Shown here: piece after piece, positions 7,471-18,257 of the stretch
Layout of the letters: each line of letters starts with the position of its first letter
How positions within the stretch are numbered: the stretch's first letter is position 1
DNA from: Cardiocondyla obscurior
Lineage: Eukaryota > Arthropoda > Insecta > Hymenoptera > Formicidae
Direction: 5' to 3'
NCBI RefSeq assembly: GCF_019399895.1
Contig: NC_091877.1
Location: 4,546,419 to 4,610,418 of the forward strand
Length of the DNA: 64,000 nucleotides
The notes under the pieces: generated by a model
What the model was told of the DNA's origin: nothing
The model's database searches: none
Seen by the model: the letters and a program-made list of their open reading frames with translations, nothing else
Made by a program: the position numbers and the translations under genes

Positions 7471-8592
7471 TTGTCGAGAACAGATCGGAGGGAATACAAT
7501 CGATTGATCGATATGACGGGGAAAGATGACAACCACGACGTGCGCGAGCGTGAAAAGATTACGCGGGAGATCGAGAAGACGAGCGAGGCGATTCGCAGAA
7601 AACATCGAGCCATAAAAACCGACACGATCGACGCCGACATTGCGTCGGAGAAGCGTCTCAAGCCCATCGTCGAACCTCTAAAACGGATGGTTGAGACCGT
7701 CGAGGAATCCGGTATCGCGGTACCGAAGATGGAGTCAAAATCGGAGCGTTTGACGCCGAAACTGGAGCGACGATTGTGGTCGACATCAAAACCTGAACGG
7801 CGTTTAAACGTCACGTTTGACGATTCGTTGTCATCGGCAACGTTGGGTGATACGATTGTAGCTAATCCGTCATTTGGTGATACGACCGTCGATTCATACG
7901 TTACGACCGAAAACGCCGAACCTCCGTCGACGCCACGGCCCCGGACATCAACGCCGCGGTCCGGCATATCGACGCCGCGACCTGGCGTATCGACACCGCG
8001 ACCCAGCGTATCGCTGGCAACGATGTACCTTGAAGCGGCGAGCGGTGACAGAAGAATAAATATCGACGACGTTTTCGGTATATACTTTGACACAAACAAA
8101 GTAATGCTCGGAAACAAACACGTTGAATTCGACCATAAGAACGACGATATAATCATCGCTGGTAAGAGATATCCTGGAACGGAAGGTCTGTATGAGTTGA
8201 TTTTCAAGAAGGTACCCGACGTAACTGCTTACACCGAGGCGGATAAACGTCACTACAAAAGCATACTCGAATCGACGAACGCGCATAAAAAAATTTCAGC
8301 GACGACGGTCGCGTCATGGGTAACAGAGGCTCAAAGTATTTGAAGGTGATCGCACCGCTGATGTCGGGCGATTCGGCCAGAAATCGAGAAGAAAAGTTCC
8401 GGTAAAGGATTACCTCACCTCATGACGTTGAATGATCACGCGATCGACTACGTGCACTGGGACGATCCCAACGAGCTCGTGGATCGTCTTAGATTGCTGG
8501 ATGCTTCGCGTCGAGCCGGTCACAACGCTCACGACAATGAAATTCTGTCAATTATCGAGGAACTGCGTGAGGCTGGTTTGATTATAAATTAA
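7471..8592 (+). pseudogene. Polinton-type conserved protein (DUF8207-like by memory), two frame changes
   Basis: The main frame runs 7471-8343. The reading then moves to another frame at the A-run near 8287-8293 (family-like residues NRGSKYLKVIAPL) and returns to the first frame near 8385, ending LSIIEELREAGLIIN at 8592. N-terminal half is charged and helical, the centre has a repeat STPRP/STPRS (about residues 152-174), and the C-terminal domain has GIYFDTNKVMLGN, PGTEGLYELIF and TNAHK, then YVHWDDPNELVDRLRLL. I recall this domain as common beside Polinton polymerases; its function is unknown to me. The first in-frame ATG is at 7513, and an acceptor-like TTTAACAG just before 7432 leaves room for an upstream exon. 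The pair of lesions may be real decay or sequencing error. Confidence 0.65.
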
Positions 8593-8645
8593 TCGACTGA
8601 AGGAATCAAGCGACAGAATCGGCGTGCTGCGGGACGTGATTGATC

Positions 8646-9599
8646 ATGTCTAAATCACGCAAGTCTAACGACACGGGTCCTGAGAGGAGGCGACTTGTCG
8701 ACGAGTTACACGCCCCGGCGAGAAGAAACTTTCCGCGAAGACGCGTCGTGGTCAAGGGATACGACGATTTGTGGCAGGCTGATATCGTCGAGATGCAACC
8801 GTACGCGCGTTTCAACCGAGGTTACCGTTACATTCTCACCGTCATCGACGTACTCGGCAAGTATGCGTGGGCAATACCGCTGAAGAATAAAGGCGGCAGC
8901 GAAACGGCTGACGCTTTAGCGGAGTTGATGCGAAAGAGCGGGCGATGTCCGAAAAATTTACAAACCGATATGGGAAAAGAGTTTTACAACACCGACGTAC
9001 AACGGCTCTTCACGAAACGCGGTGTCAATCATTACTCAACGTACTCGGTGTTAAAGGCGTCAGTAGTTGAGCGATTCAATCGCACACTCAAAAACATTAT
9101 GTGGAAGATGTTTACGCTCAACGGCAATTACGAGTGGTGCGACGCGCTACCGCGTCTCGTAGACGAGTATAATAGGCGCAAGCATCGAACGATCGGCATG
9201 CGGCCCATCGACGTGACACCTGAGATCGCCAAGAAACTTCTTGACACCGTGTACAGCGCGATAAAGATAGCCGCTCCGGCCAAATTCAGGGTCGGTGATA
9301 AAGTACGCGTGAGCAAGTTTAAAATGATTTTCGAAAAGGGATACACTCCAAATTGGACCACCGAGGTTTTCACGATCGTCAAGGTGCAGCAAACCAATCC
9401 AGCAACCTATCTGCTCGAGGATTATCGCGGTGAGGCGATAGCCGGAGCGTTCTACGAGCATGAGTTGCACCGCGCGACACATCCGGACGTATATCTGGTG
9501 GAGAAGGTTCTGCGTAAGAAGGGTGACAAGGTCTACGTGAAATGGTTGGGATTTGATGGATCACACAATTCATGGATCGACAAAAACAGCATCGTTTAA
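8646..9599 (+). CDS. Retroviral-type integrase with C-terminal chromodomain
   Basis: 317 residues from ATG 8646. The DDE core is D46 (WQADIVEM), D108 (LQTDMGKEF) and E142 (VVERFNRTL). An SH3-like region (PAKFRVGDKVRVSK) follows and the last ~45 residues are a chromodomain (YLVEKVLRKKGDKVYVKWLG, then NSWIDKNSI). This is the hallmark Polinton integrase, which inserts the linear element DNA and may target methylated histone tails. The frame is intact. A polyadenylation signal AATAAA overlaps the stop codon (9598-9603). Confidence 0.92.
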   Translation: MSKSRKSNDTGPERRRLVDELHAPARRNFPRRRVVVKGYDDLWQADIVEMQPYARFNRGYRYILTVIDVLGKYAWAIPLKNKGGSETADALAELMRKSGRCPKNLQTDMGKEFYNTDVQRLFTKRGVNHYSTYSVLKASVVERFNRTLKNIMWKMFTLNGNYEWCDALPRLVDEYNRRKHRTIGMRPIDVTPEIAKKLLDTVYSAIKIAAPAKFRVGDKVRVSKFKMIFEKGYTPNWTTEVFTIVKVQQTNPATYLLEDYRGEAIAGAFYEHELHRATHPDVYLVEKVLRKKGDKVYVKWLGFDGSHNSWIDKNSIV

Positions 9600-9603
9600 T
9601 AAA

Positions 9604-9959
9604 GTTTTTTTATTTTTACACATGTATATGCGATTCAATGTATTTAAAAAATAAAACTATATACTGCATAGATGTATATCCTTATTATTTTACACATTTA
9701 TATGCGATTCGATGTATTTAAAATAATAAAATATAAAACTGCATACTACATACTGCATACTACATACTGCATACTACATACTGCATACTGCGTACATGTG
9801 TACTGCGTACATGTGTACTGCATACTGCGTACATGTGTACTGCATACTGCGTACATGTGTACTGTATACTACATACATGTGTACTGTATACATTAACGCA
9901 ATCTATAATACATTAACGCAATCTATAATACATTTGATACATCTGTAATACATATATAA
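9604..9959. repeat. Convergent intergenic spacer with TACTGCATAC-type tandem repeats
   Basis: Between the convergent integrase and polymerase genes. From about 9740 to 9890 short units of the form CATACTGCGTACATGTGTACTG alternate; flanking stretches repeat TTTACACATNTATATGCGATTC and ATTAACGCAATCTATAATAC. No gene. Confidence 0.75.
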
Positions 9960-12900
9960 TTATAGAGGTATGCGATAATGACCCCATGGTAAGGTGTTGG
10001 TCGAGTCTGGCACGAGATATCGCTTGTCATCATACGGACTCAAAGCGATCTTTGTCTCGGATACGGTGTACACTTGATGCAATTTCGATCTTACGCACGA
10101 TTGGTCGCGAGTCATAGCAATCTCATTCTCGAGACACTTGACATAATCGTCAAACGTTATAGTTCGCGCCACGACTCCACTCTTTACACCTTTTGCTTTT
10201 TTAGTGTCACTTTTACCGTCCACCTTGATCGCGTACATTTTCGCTCTGAGTCCTACAAATTCTGTAACAATCGCACCGTTGCACTCATCCTTCATTAAAC
10301 CTGGTATTTTTTGTTCGCGAGAGGCATACCGTACGCGTTATCAGGTGGATAGTCGCTCGTGTCGAACCGAGCGATATCACGCTTCATCATCTCGTATACA
10401 TCGTCACACTGGACGCTGTACACGAGACTATCCGTGTCGGTATACATGACGCTACATTTGTCTCCAAAAGTTGGTAACATGTACTCGTGATGAAACTCGT
10501 ACAAACACACCTTAGATATGTCGAGTATGGACATACCAACGTATATCGGCTTAGCGAATTTTACCTCGAGTTTACGCAATTCCACAGCCACCAAATTTTC
10601 CGCGAATACACTTCTACTGTGAAAATTAGGTTTGGCGATCATCGCTTCCACACCGTACCGACCGTCCCACTGCGAGAGCAATCGAACGTCGACGCGATTT
10701 CGTACGTTCTCCATCGTTTTACCAAACACCGCATTGTTCATAAGTTTAAACAAATTTTTCTCGAAATCATTGGTCGCGCGAGTTCGATGTCGCGTGTTGA
10801 GCTCGATGTAATCGCGCAACCATGCTGACTGAGTGAATCGCAGCGCGCGGTAAACCTTGGTGACGCGAAGACCATGACGCGTGCACAGCTGCAGATTGCG
10901 ATAGTGTATGATGTATCGCTTCTTATCGTACAGCGTAGCCAAAAGTTTTTTATCATGTTTTACCCCCGGTGGTTTCTCTCGTGTGGGACAGAACGGCAGA
11001 TCGGAGTGCATGTCGTGCACGCTTGCAGGATACTCGAGATCCACCTCAAGGATATAACCCGTGGGCGAGTCCACGGCGATCGCGTCTACGTCGAGGTTCG
11101 CGAGTTCTTGGTCGTTGGCCCATTCAAAATCCGCGTACGGTAACGGCTGACACATAGCCCAACCGTACAAGTTGTTTACATCGTAATACACGATGTACGA
11201 CGAAGGTTTCAACGAGTCGTACCCCGACCGCATGTATCTGTTATTAGCTCGCGCGTATCTGTTGGAGCATTGACTGAGACCGCCGCGTATACCGCGTTCG
11301 ACGAACATCACCATATCGATGTCAGTTAACAGTTCAAAATTAATACGCGTATGCTTGAGCATCGCGTCCCACGTGAAACCGGGCAAGGTGTAGTAGTGCG
11401 CGGGATCGAGTCCGTAACTTTCGACGCATCTATCGCGAAAATTTTCAAATACGTCAGCCAATAACAATACATCGGTTTTGAGGTACAGATCGCTGTACTC
11501 GCCTAAAGTTCGAATAGAGAATTGCTGCCATACGGTCTCGGCGTGCGCGTAATCTGTCTCACTCACCGTGTCACCGGTCAGCGAGCTGAAGAACGATTCG
11601 CGCGACGGTAGGCTCGACTCATTTAATCTTTCAACGCTGTCGACGTACTCGTACGGAAATATACCTTTTCGTGTCAAGAGATTGAAATTTTCCTCTGAAA
11701 GTTTTGCAAATTCACCGCGCAAGATTCGCATTTTATCTTTAATGAGTAAAGACGATAATTTGTCAAGGCTAGCGTTCAAAAATTTGTACGAATCTATAAA
11801 GCGCAATTTTATCGCAGTTCGCAAGTCCTGTCCCTTAGCTGTATCGTTTACATGTTTTGTAAAAGAAATGTATTTTTCCTTCGTTATCGGCAACAAATCG
11901 ACTTTACCCTCATACGCCGTGGTGATTTCCTTTATGACAAAGTGTGCGTCGTAGCCTGACAAATTATGAAACACGACGGGGATGTAACGCGTGTCGCGGT
12001 ATTGCAAGTTACATTTTGAGTGCGCGGGACCTCTATACCGACCGGTCATATGGCAATGATCGCGCACACGCTTCTCGTCCACCGCAAACGGACTTTCACA
12101 CACGTGGCATACTGTCGCGTTCTCATGCTCCTCGCGCTGCATATTCGACAAAGTCTCCATCGGGATGGTTTTCAATATTATAATTTTTACGCGATGAGCC
12201 AGTTTCACTAACTGCTCAACGAACCACTCGATGCAATCGAGTCCGCGATGATATTCATATCTTGACAGCGACTCGTCGAACGAGCATCGCACGTAGTATC
12301 CCACGCTGAATACTTCATGACGTTGGTAGTTAAACGTCGTTTGCTCCGGCGACGATGGTGGATCGATCTTTCGCAACACGCACTCCAGATCGGCGTATAC
12401 GATGAATGGTACGCGTTCCTTGTTGTAGTGATTGGAAAAGCTGAGCCATTTGTCATCCTCGCTAGGTAGTCGTATAGCGCAGTTGTTTAAAGTTCCACAA
12501 TCCACGATATGAATCTTAAATTTCTCGCTCGAATTAAAGTAATGAAGACACCTAAAATAAAATATTTTTTAATATATTTAAAAAAAAAAATCAAATGAAA
12601 TATTCAAAATTATACGTACCGATCACAAATATATTTACGATGCTCGCGTCCGCTTAGTTGTGAACTGATGAGACGTGACAGATCACTGATACATGCAAAG
12701 TGTCCTACTTCCTGTTTATCGTTGTCATCGTTGTCGCGTTGTACGTACAATAAATTTACATGTCTCTTTTCTTCTCGTTAGTGAGGTGTACAGGTAGAAC
12801 GTTAATTTCTTTTCCACATCTCTTTGTGGCGTACACATTGATCGAGATATCGTTTAATCGTTCGAGTCTCGCAACGTCTTTAAGAGTCGCGGGAAACTGT

Positions 12901-13789
12901 ACACCCTCGACGTTCAACACCGTTGTGTAATGCGGGTACGACGATTCCCGATTCACGTGCTGCTTTACGGGATACAGAGCCGCCACCACCGACCACGCGA
13001 GACACTTATCGTCCATCGACTTTACACATATCACTGCTTTTTAGCGGCTAACTTCCGTGGCAATGTAACGTAGCATCCCGCGCGCATCGGATTGTACTTA
13101 TTTACGTTGATTATCAAATTCAAAATTCGCGACAACGCCCATCCGCTGTCACGCTCCTGAAACTCCTCGAGAGAAGCCAGCGTGGGTTCGACAACGTGTA
13201 GCCGGTACCACTCGCGCACATCCGTTTCTTGAAAAATCTCACAGTTTTTCGTGGTTATACTTTTGTTGGCGCGTTTGTCCCCAGCCGTAAACTCACCGTT
13301 GAACGCAGTATTCACTTTTACACAATTGTTTTTAAGCACGATGTCTCGTATGCGCTCGTATACCACGTTACCGGCATCCTCCAGGAATCGCAGCGGCTCG
13401 ATATAGTTTGTGTTTATCACCACACCCGTTGCGATACGACTTTTGAACGCGGTCTCGATCTCACGCCAATCGAGTTCATTAGTCGTTTTGTCACCATCAC
13501 CGTCGGCAGCACTAGTGCTCGCGTACTCACCACCCTGGTGCACGTAACGTTCGTATAAATGTTTCTTGGCACCCAGGAGTCGCGCGATACTCGCCACCGT
13601 GGATTGCGCGCACCCGACGGATACGCGCGCTCGCTTAGCGCGGCTACGTTCCTCGAGCTGATTTACTAGCTCGTCACATCTTTCAGCCCAAGTGAAAAAT
13701 TCTACCAAGGTAGTCACGGTGTTAGCCTGCAGCAGGAGTTGACGGTCTTCTTCTTCGAGGAGACTTCGATCCATTTTTATGTTTATCAT
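9960..13789 (-). pseudogene. Protein-primed family B DNA polymerase, frameshifted
   Basis: The polymerase is read in pieces: 13789-13031, 13034 to about 12770, a continuation to 12620, an intron 12619-12552 (GTACGT...TTTTAG), then 12551-10295 and 10295-9960. All key motifs are present in the third piece: ExoI YADLEC, ExoII NLSGYDAHF, ExoIII YLKTDVLLLAD, PolA YYDVNNLYGWAM, PolB KLMNNAVFGKT and PolC YTDTDSLVY. Upstream the N-terminal domain carries DKRANKSI and the EEFQERDSGWALSRILNL segment, and a zinc-binding CDRC...HIVDC straddles the intron. Three frame breaks occur, two of them clearly in A-runs (near 13025 and 10305) and one near 12770. Otherwise there are no stops, so decay is recent or apparent only. 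The gene would replicate the linear genome from a terminal protein. Confidence 0.9.
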
Positions 13790-14020
13790 ACGTCTCGCGC
13801 ACTCAAAAGTTGAAAGACAACAACAGTAGCAATAAGTACGACAAAGACAACGATATTAACGATAAATACGACATTAACAATAAATACAACAAAACAACAA
13901 CATTAGCAATAAATACAACAAAAAACAACGACATAAGCAAGACAACATTAGCAATAAATACAACAAAAAGAAACTACATTAGCAATTAACGCGAATGTAG
14001 AATCGAAGTACATTGCTCGT
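13790..14020. repeat. ACAACATTAGCAATAAATAC low-complexity repeats
   Basis: Imperfect units of AACAACATTAGCAATAAATA fill most of the polymerase upstream region. No gene seen; may include the polymerase promoter. Confidence 0.6.
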
Positions 14021-14425
14021 TCACGCAGTTGTGCACACCGGGCACATATCACACGAGATTATAACAAACGTTGCAGCTTTGCAATTCGAGCACCACGTAC
14101 CGTAGAGACTGTCATAGGATCCTACAACGTGTTTGCGAATCTTGAAGATGGGGTCATATAAATCGTATTGCATCGATATCAAACAAGAAGCGCACACGTT
14201 GTATCCTCGCTCGTCACCGTAATAAAAATATATAGCGCAAAATTTCGTACGCGGAGTAATCGCGCTTAAATTCTGCAAATTGATCGTTTTCCGCGTAGTA
14301 TTTTCAACCATTTCATCGTCGTCGGTGTTGCAAGCACTATCCTCCGACAAGGGATGAATCTCGATTTCTTCATCAACTTCGATTTCTTCATCAACTTCGA
14401 TTTCTTCGTTGTTCATTTCATACAT
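14021..14425 (-). CDS. Acidic zinc-ribbon protein A
   Basis: 134 residues from the ATG at 14425 (an upstream in-frame GTG at 14446 is not needed). The N-terminus is a threefold repeat of EEIEVD. The C-terminal half holds KFCAIYFYYGDERGYNVCASC, a GSYDSLYGTWCSNCK segment and a terminal CDMCPVC, i.e. several CxxC pairs suited to two zinc sites. The protein at 19659-20225 shares the same ordered landmarks (FYY, YxCxxC, CxxCK, DMCxxC), so the two are paralogues at opposite ends of the accessory island. Function unknown; a regulator or adaptor is a guess. Confidence 0.65.
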   Translation of the reverse strand: MYEMNNEEIEVDEEIEVDEEIEIHPLSEDSACNTDDDEMVENTTRKTINLQNLSAITPRTKFCAIYFYYGDERGYNVCASCLISMQYDLYDPIFKIRKHVVGSYDSLYGTWCSNCKAATFVIISCDMCPVCTTA

Positions 14426-14446
14426 AGTCGTCGATCGCTCAATCAC

Positions 14447-14857
14447 TAATGAGATTCACGCATTGTGACAAAAGAGGTATAACGAATGCATTATATCCTA
14501 CCCCTACTACCAATTAATCATGTGATTTCATTTCTTACCCTCTCTCAAATTATATTGAGTCATTTGCTAATATTAAAAACCGTTAGTAAAAACCGTTAGC
14601 TTATCTCTTTCAGATAAAAAATTCGGTTACCCTCGTCTAAAATTATTTTAAAAAACTTTTACTTCTCGGAATTAAAAACGTTGACTTATTTCTTTCCGAC
14701 AAAAGAAATGTACACCCATCGAATAGCAACTACCCTCTGTTTTGCAGAGTCTTTGCGTTTAGCCGCACAGCCTTTGTTCTCTGCATAGTCTATTTTATAA
14801 ATGAGGGTTGAAGCGAGTGCACATATGTTTACGAGGGCAAAGTGAGTGAGAACGAGA
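14447..14857. other. Divergent intergenic region
   Basis: Separates the diverging zinc-ribbon A and Tudor genes. AT-rich with short repeats (CCGTTAGTAAAAACCGTTAG and a repeated TTATCTCTTTC/TTATTTCTTTC motif). It presumably contains both promoters; no clear TATA box is claimed. Confidence 0.4.
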
Positions 14858-15746
14858 ATGATAATTTTTATCTCTATAAACATGAAAACAATTTGGCTCA
14901 AGATGAATCCTTCAACCGTCGAGCAGTCAGTTCCTTGCAACCACTCATCAGTAATTGATCGTCATCGTTTGTCACCAAAAATTGTAAGTATATATTCTTA
15001 TATATTCTTATATATTCTTAAATATTTTTAAAACCATTTTAATACATAAAAATTTATAATTTTATACTTTTTTAAATTTTTTAATTTATTTTTTTCAGAT
15101 GATTTCCAACATCGACGTAAGACAGCTGTCCACTTGGCCGATTGAGGTACGCGTGGTACGCGTACAATCACCTACAATGTTTTGGGTGAAATTAATCAAC
15201 GATGAAGCAGCTCATAAGGAAATGCTGGAACGAATGGCCTTACGCATGAGATTTGCAGCACCTCAACTGATACTGTCACCGAATGAAATAATAATAGGAA
15301 CTCTCGTTGCCATCCGCGAAGGTTCAAAATGGCAAAGAGGGATCATCGAGTACGTCGGTGCTACTTCGATTACTGTAAATCTTCGCGACTGGGCTCGCAC
15401 AACTGAAAGAATGCCGCATGAATGTTTACGACTAGAGAGCCAATTCCATGAAATGAGGTGGCAAGCAATACCATGTGTTTTAAATGGAATCTTGCCTCTG
15501 CGAGCTCAGGTATGGACGGAGCAGGAGGTTGTGCACGCAAAAATCATCATGGAAAAAACGCAGGGATGGATCATTATCAATGATGTTCTCAGTGACAATG
15601 CTGCACTTGTTTCATATCTCAGAGGCGGGCAAACGGAAAACGTGCCTATGATAGATGTATCTACATTATTTATACAAATAGGTATTGCAAAAAAATTTAA
15701 ATGGGATAAAACGCCGACTGAATCAGTTGCATCGCAAACACAGTGA
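14858..15746 (+). CDS. Extended-Tudor-domain protein, spliced
   Basis: Exon 1 ends at 14983 (GTAAGTATAT follows) and exon 2 runs 15099-15746 after TTTTTTTCAG; phase 0 on both sides gives one frame of up to 257 residues. In-frame ATGs lie at 14858, 14882 and 14903, so the start is uncertain. Exon 2 matches an extended Tudor domain in order: VRVVRVQSPTMFWVKL, an LERMALRM helix, GTLVAIREGSKWQRGIIEYV, then ITVNLRDWARTTERMPHECL and FHEMRWQAIPCVLNGILPL. The position of the usual F-x-DYGN cage motif reads NLRDWART, so the cage is altered but keeps an aromatic. Tudor domains of this type bind symmetrically dimethylated arginine on PIWI proteins and organise piRNA granules; a viral decoy or adaptor role is inference. 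Confidence 0.78.
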
Positions 15747-16067
15747 AAAACAATATCGTTATGTGCGGTGTGTAAAAGGGTGTTAAAAGAACCTTAGGTT
15801 CGTTCATATGAATATCCGCTTCTAATCATGAGTGTATTTACGAACACACTTATGAAAGCAGGGATAGAAACGCAGCACGGAATTTTTTCATTGTTCGCTC
15901 GTCAATCGGACGGTGAGGATCTCAGAAAAAAATTATCAGTAAAAAAGTGATTATCTATCTGCTCTTGTTGTTATTTTGACTCTTGTTTGTATAATTGTTG
16001 TTTTTGTTGTATATTTGTCTGGTTTTTTTGTTGTATATTTGTCGGGTTTTTTTCCATTTATTGAAAA
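15747..16067. other. Spacer between Tudor and CCCH/RING genes
   Basis: About 320 bases, AT-rich, with a short repeat GTTGTATATTTGTC(T/G)GGTTTTTTT just upstream of the next ATG. No gene. Confidence 0.4.
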
Positions 16068-16751
16068 ATGAGTTGCCGTGATTTTTTAATTCGAGTGTGC
16101 CAACGAGAAAATTGTAGTAAATATCATGAAATACGCCGATGTACAAAAAATAATTGTACTCAAGGCAGCTCTTGTAAATACGTACATTTACGTCAAGAAG
16201 AAGTGGATAACATTAATAACAATATAAGACCACACAGTAAGGAGGCATATGAAGAATTGAAGCGTATTGCATATCTCCTACGTGAAACATACCCGGAGGA
16301 ACAAAAAAAAAAATCATGCACGCTCAATTTTTTAGGCGAATGTTTATGGACCTGTATAGCATGTGGAACTGCAGATGCAGAACTGCCAACACGTAAATAT
16401 TTACTGTTGTACTAAGATTTTTACTCAATTAAAAAATTTTACTTAACAAAAATTTTACTTAACAAATTTTTTTTTTAAAGGAAACATGCCAACCTGCAAT
16501 TATTGCGAAGTCAAATTAATCGAAGGGTTCAAGGCACTGGTATGCGGCCATGCATATTGTAAATATTGCATACCAGTTCTTCCATTCAGTGTTGACGGTC
16601 CTCTGCCATGTTACTATTGCAGTACTTGTAAAGCGTGGAAAGTAAAAATAAACCTATGTAAGTACATGTCAATATCTTAATAACCAATATCTTAATAACT
16701 AATATGATAATTTATTAATTTATACTTTTTTCTTTTCCAGATAATGACTAA
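16068..16751 (+). CDS. CCCH zinc finger + RING protein 1, three exons
   Basis: Exons 16068-16392, 16481-16657 and 16741-16751; both introns have GTAA donors and polypyrimidine AAG/CAG acceptors, and the phases give a 170-residue frame. Residues 3-20 form C-x7-C-x4-C-x3-H and residues 25-40 form C-x4-C-x5-C-x3-H. A Cys pair (CIACG) and then a RING-like C-x2-C...CGHAYCKYC...C-x2-C domain follow in exon 2. CCCH fingers followed by RING resemble makorin- or roquin-type RNA-binding E3 ubiquitin ligases. A role in degrading host antiviral factors or RNA regulation is inferred. The unrelated-strand gene at 17691-18257 has the same domain logic. Confidence 0.75.
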
Positions 16752-17690
16752 AAAAAGGAACTGCCATTATGTTTAAAATCTGTATCATTTAAAATCTGTA
16801 TCATTTTTAATCTGTATCGTTTAATTAGCCTTTGTCATATATAATTAGCTTGTGTCGTATATAATCAGCCTGTGTTGTTTATAATTAGCTTTTTGTAATC
16901 ATGCTATTGTTGTAATCATGCTATTGTTGTAATTTTAAAAAGATATAATCAAAAAAATGTTACAAAATCATAGGATAACATCATTTTTTTATAAATAATA
17001 GTTTGTACATCACTAGCTTTAATTTATTACAATTCTAATTTTGTAGAAAATAGTTTAAGCTCTTACGATTTTAATTTGTAGAAAATAATGTACAATTTTA
17101 AAATATATAATCAATAAAAATGTTAAAAGTGAAAAAAAAATTTCGTTTTTATGCTCTCACACTCTTAAAATTGCGTTTATTAAAGTAATGAAATAATGAA
17201 GAAATCAATGTAATTAAAAAAAGTCAAATTTTATTTTTCAATTCAATGTAATTAAAAAAAAAAGACAAATTTTATTTTTATCTTAAATGCCATGTTAATA
17301 ATACTAGAACATTGTTTTACACTATATTAATCTTATATTAATCTTATATTAATATTACTACGTAAATAAAAAATACAAAAATACAAAAATATAAAAATAC
17401 AAAAATATAAAAATACAAAAAAAATACAAAAAAAATACAAAAATACAAAAATACAAAAAAAATACAAAAATACAAAAATACAAAAATACAAAAAATATAA
17501 AAAACTGTAAAACTACAAAAGCGGTTATACAATCAAAATACATCAAAAGCGGTTATACAATCAAAATACATCAAAAGTCATTATACAACAAAAGCGATTA
17601 TACAACAAAAGCATTATTTGAAAAACGTGGTAAAAAAAAGAAATGTAGTGTATAATGGTAATAATGACAGAAAAAATGGTAAAAAAATTG
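16752..17690. other. AT-rich convergent spacer with AAAAATACAAAAA run
   Basis: Between two convergent CCCH/RING genes. Contains repeats of TTTAATTAGCYTKTGTCRTAT (about 16815-16890) and a long simple run of AAAAATACAAAAATAC (about 17370-17510), followed by GCGGTTATACAATCAAAATACATCAAAA repeats. No coding region. Confidence 0.6.
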
Positions 17691-18257
17691 TTAATATAAG
17701 AAATCGTATGATACTGTAGATTTGCACATGGGGCATTCGATTGTTAAAATATCTTCAGTTTGAATATAATCTGCACATTTTAAGGCACATGTGTAGCAAT
17801 ACACATGCTTACACCTTCCAGCACCAAATGTGTCTCTCGATACTTCCTCACAGCAAATAATGCACTCCATTTTTTCAGCATGTGCAATATGTCGCCGATT
17901 ACAATTTTCCCTTTGACATCTTCCAGATTTATAATCGCCGCATATATTTGTGTTTTGAAGAGTTCGCCCCACCTCTGCCCTCATCCGATCGGACGCCTTC
18001 CCAGTTCGTTCGTATCGGGCTTGCTCAACACTTGTAATATGCAAGTATAAGCAAGTACTGTTGCGGCACGTCGTATTTTGATATGAAAAACAATACTTGT
18101 ACGTATGTAGAAGATCGCATTGATTGGTGTTACAACGCCCTTTAATAAAATTTTCGCATAACTGACGTTTCTCTAAAATATAATAACACGTTATAATCAT
18201 ACCACAATATAAATTGTAATTTATAAGATATGTACCTTGCTTTCCAAAATAAGCCAT
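17691..18257 (-). CDS. CCCH x3 + RING protein 2, two exons
   Basis: Exon 1 is 18257-18236 and exon 2 is 18172-17691, joined across GTACAT...ATTTTAG, giving 167 residues. Three fingers of the form C-x7-C-x4-C-x3-H occur (CENFIKGRCNTNQCDLLH, the CFSYQNTTCRNSTCLYLH unit and CGDYKSGRCQRENCNRRH) followed by a full RING: CIICC...GRCKHVYCYTC...CPMC. This is the fuller version of protein 1 and a strong candidate E3 ubiquitin ligase. Neighbours are the convergent paralogue and the zinc-ribbon B gene. No host homologue can be named without a search; makorin is the nearest architecture I know. Confidence 0.78.
   Translation of the reverse strand: MAYFGKQGTYLINYNLYCGMIITCYYILEKRQLCENFIKGRCNTNQCDLLHTYKYCFSYQNTTCRNSTCLYLHITSVEQARYERTGKASDRMRAEVGRTLQNTNICGDYKSGRCQRENCNRRHIAHAEKMECIICCEEVSRDTFGAGRCKHVYCYTCALKCADYIQTEDILTIECPMCKSTVSYDFLY

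Noticed and set aside
7425..8207. 260-residue minus-strand frame
   Set aside because: Shadow of the Polinton conserved protein on the plus strand, which has domain-like conserved segments.
10290..10320. Programmed -1 frameshift in the polymerase
   Set aside because: The run is C followed by six A, not a canonical X XXY YYZ heptamer, and two other breaks exist in the same gene.
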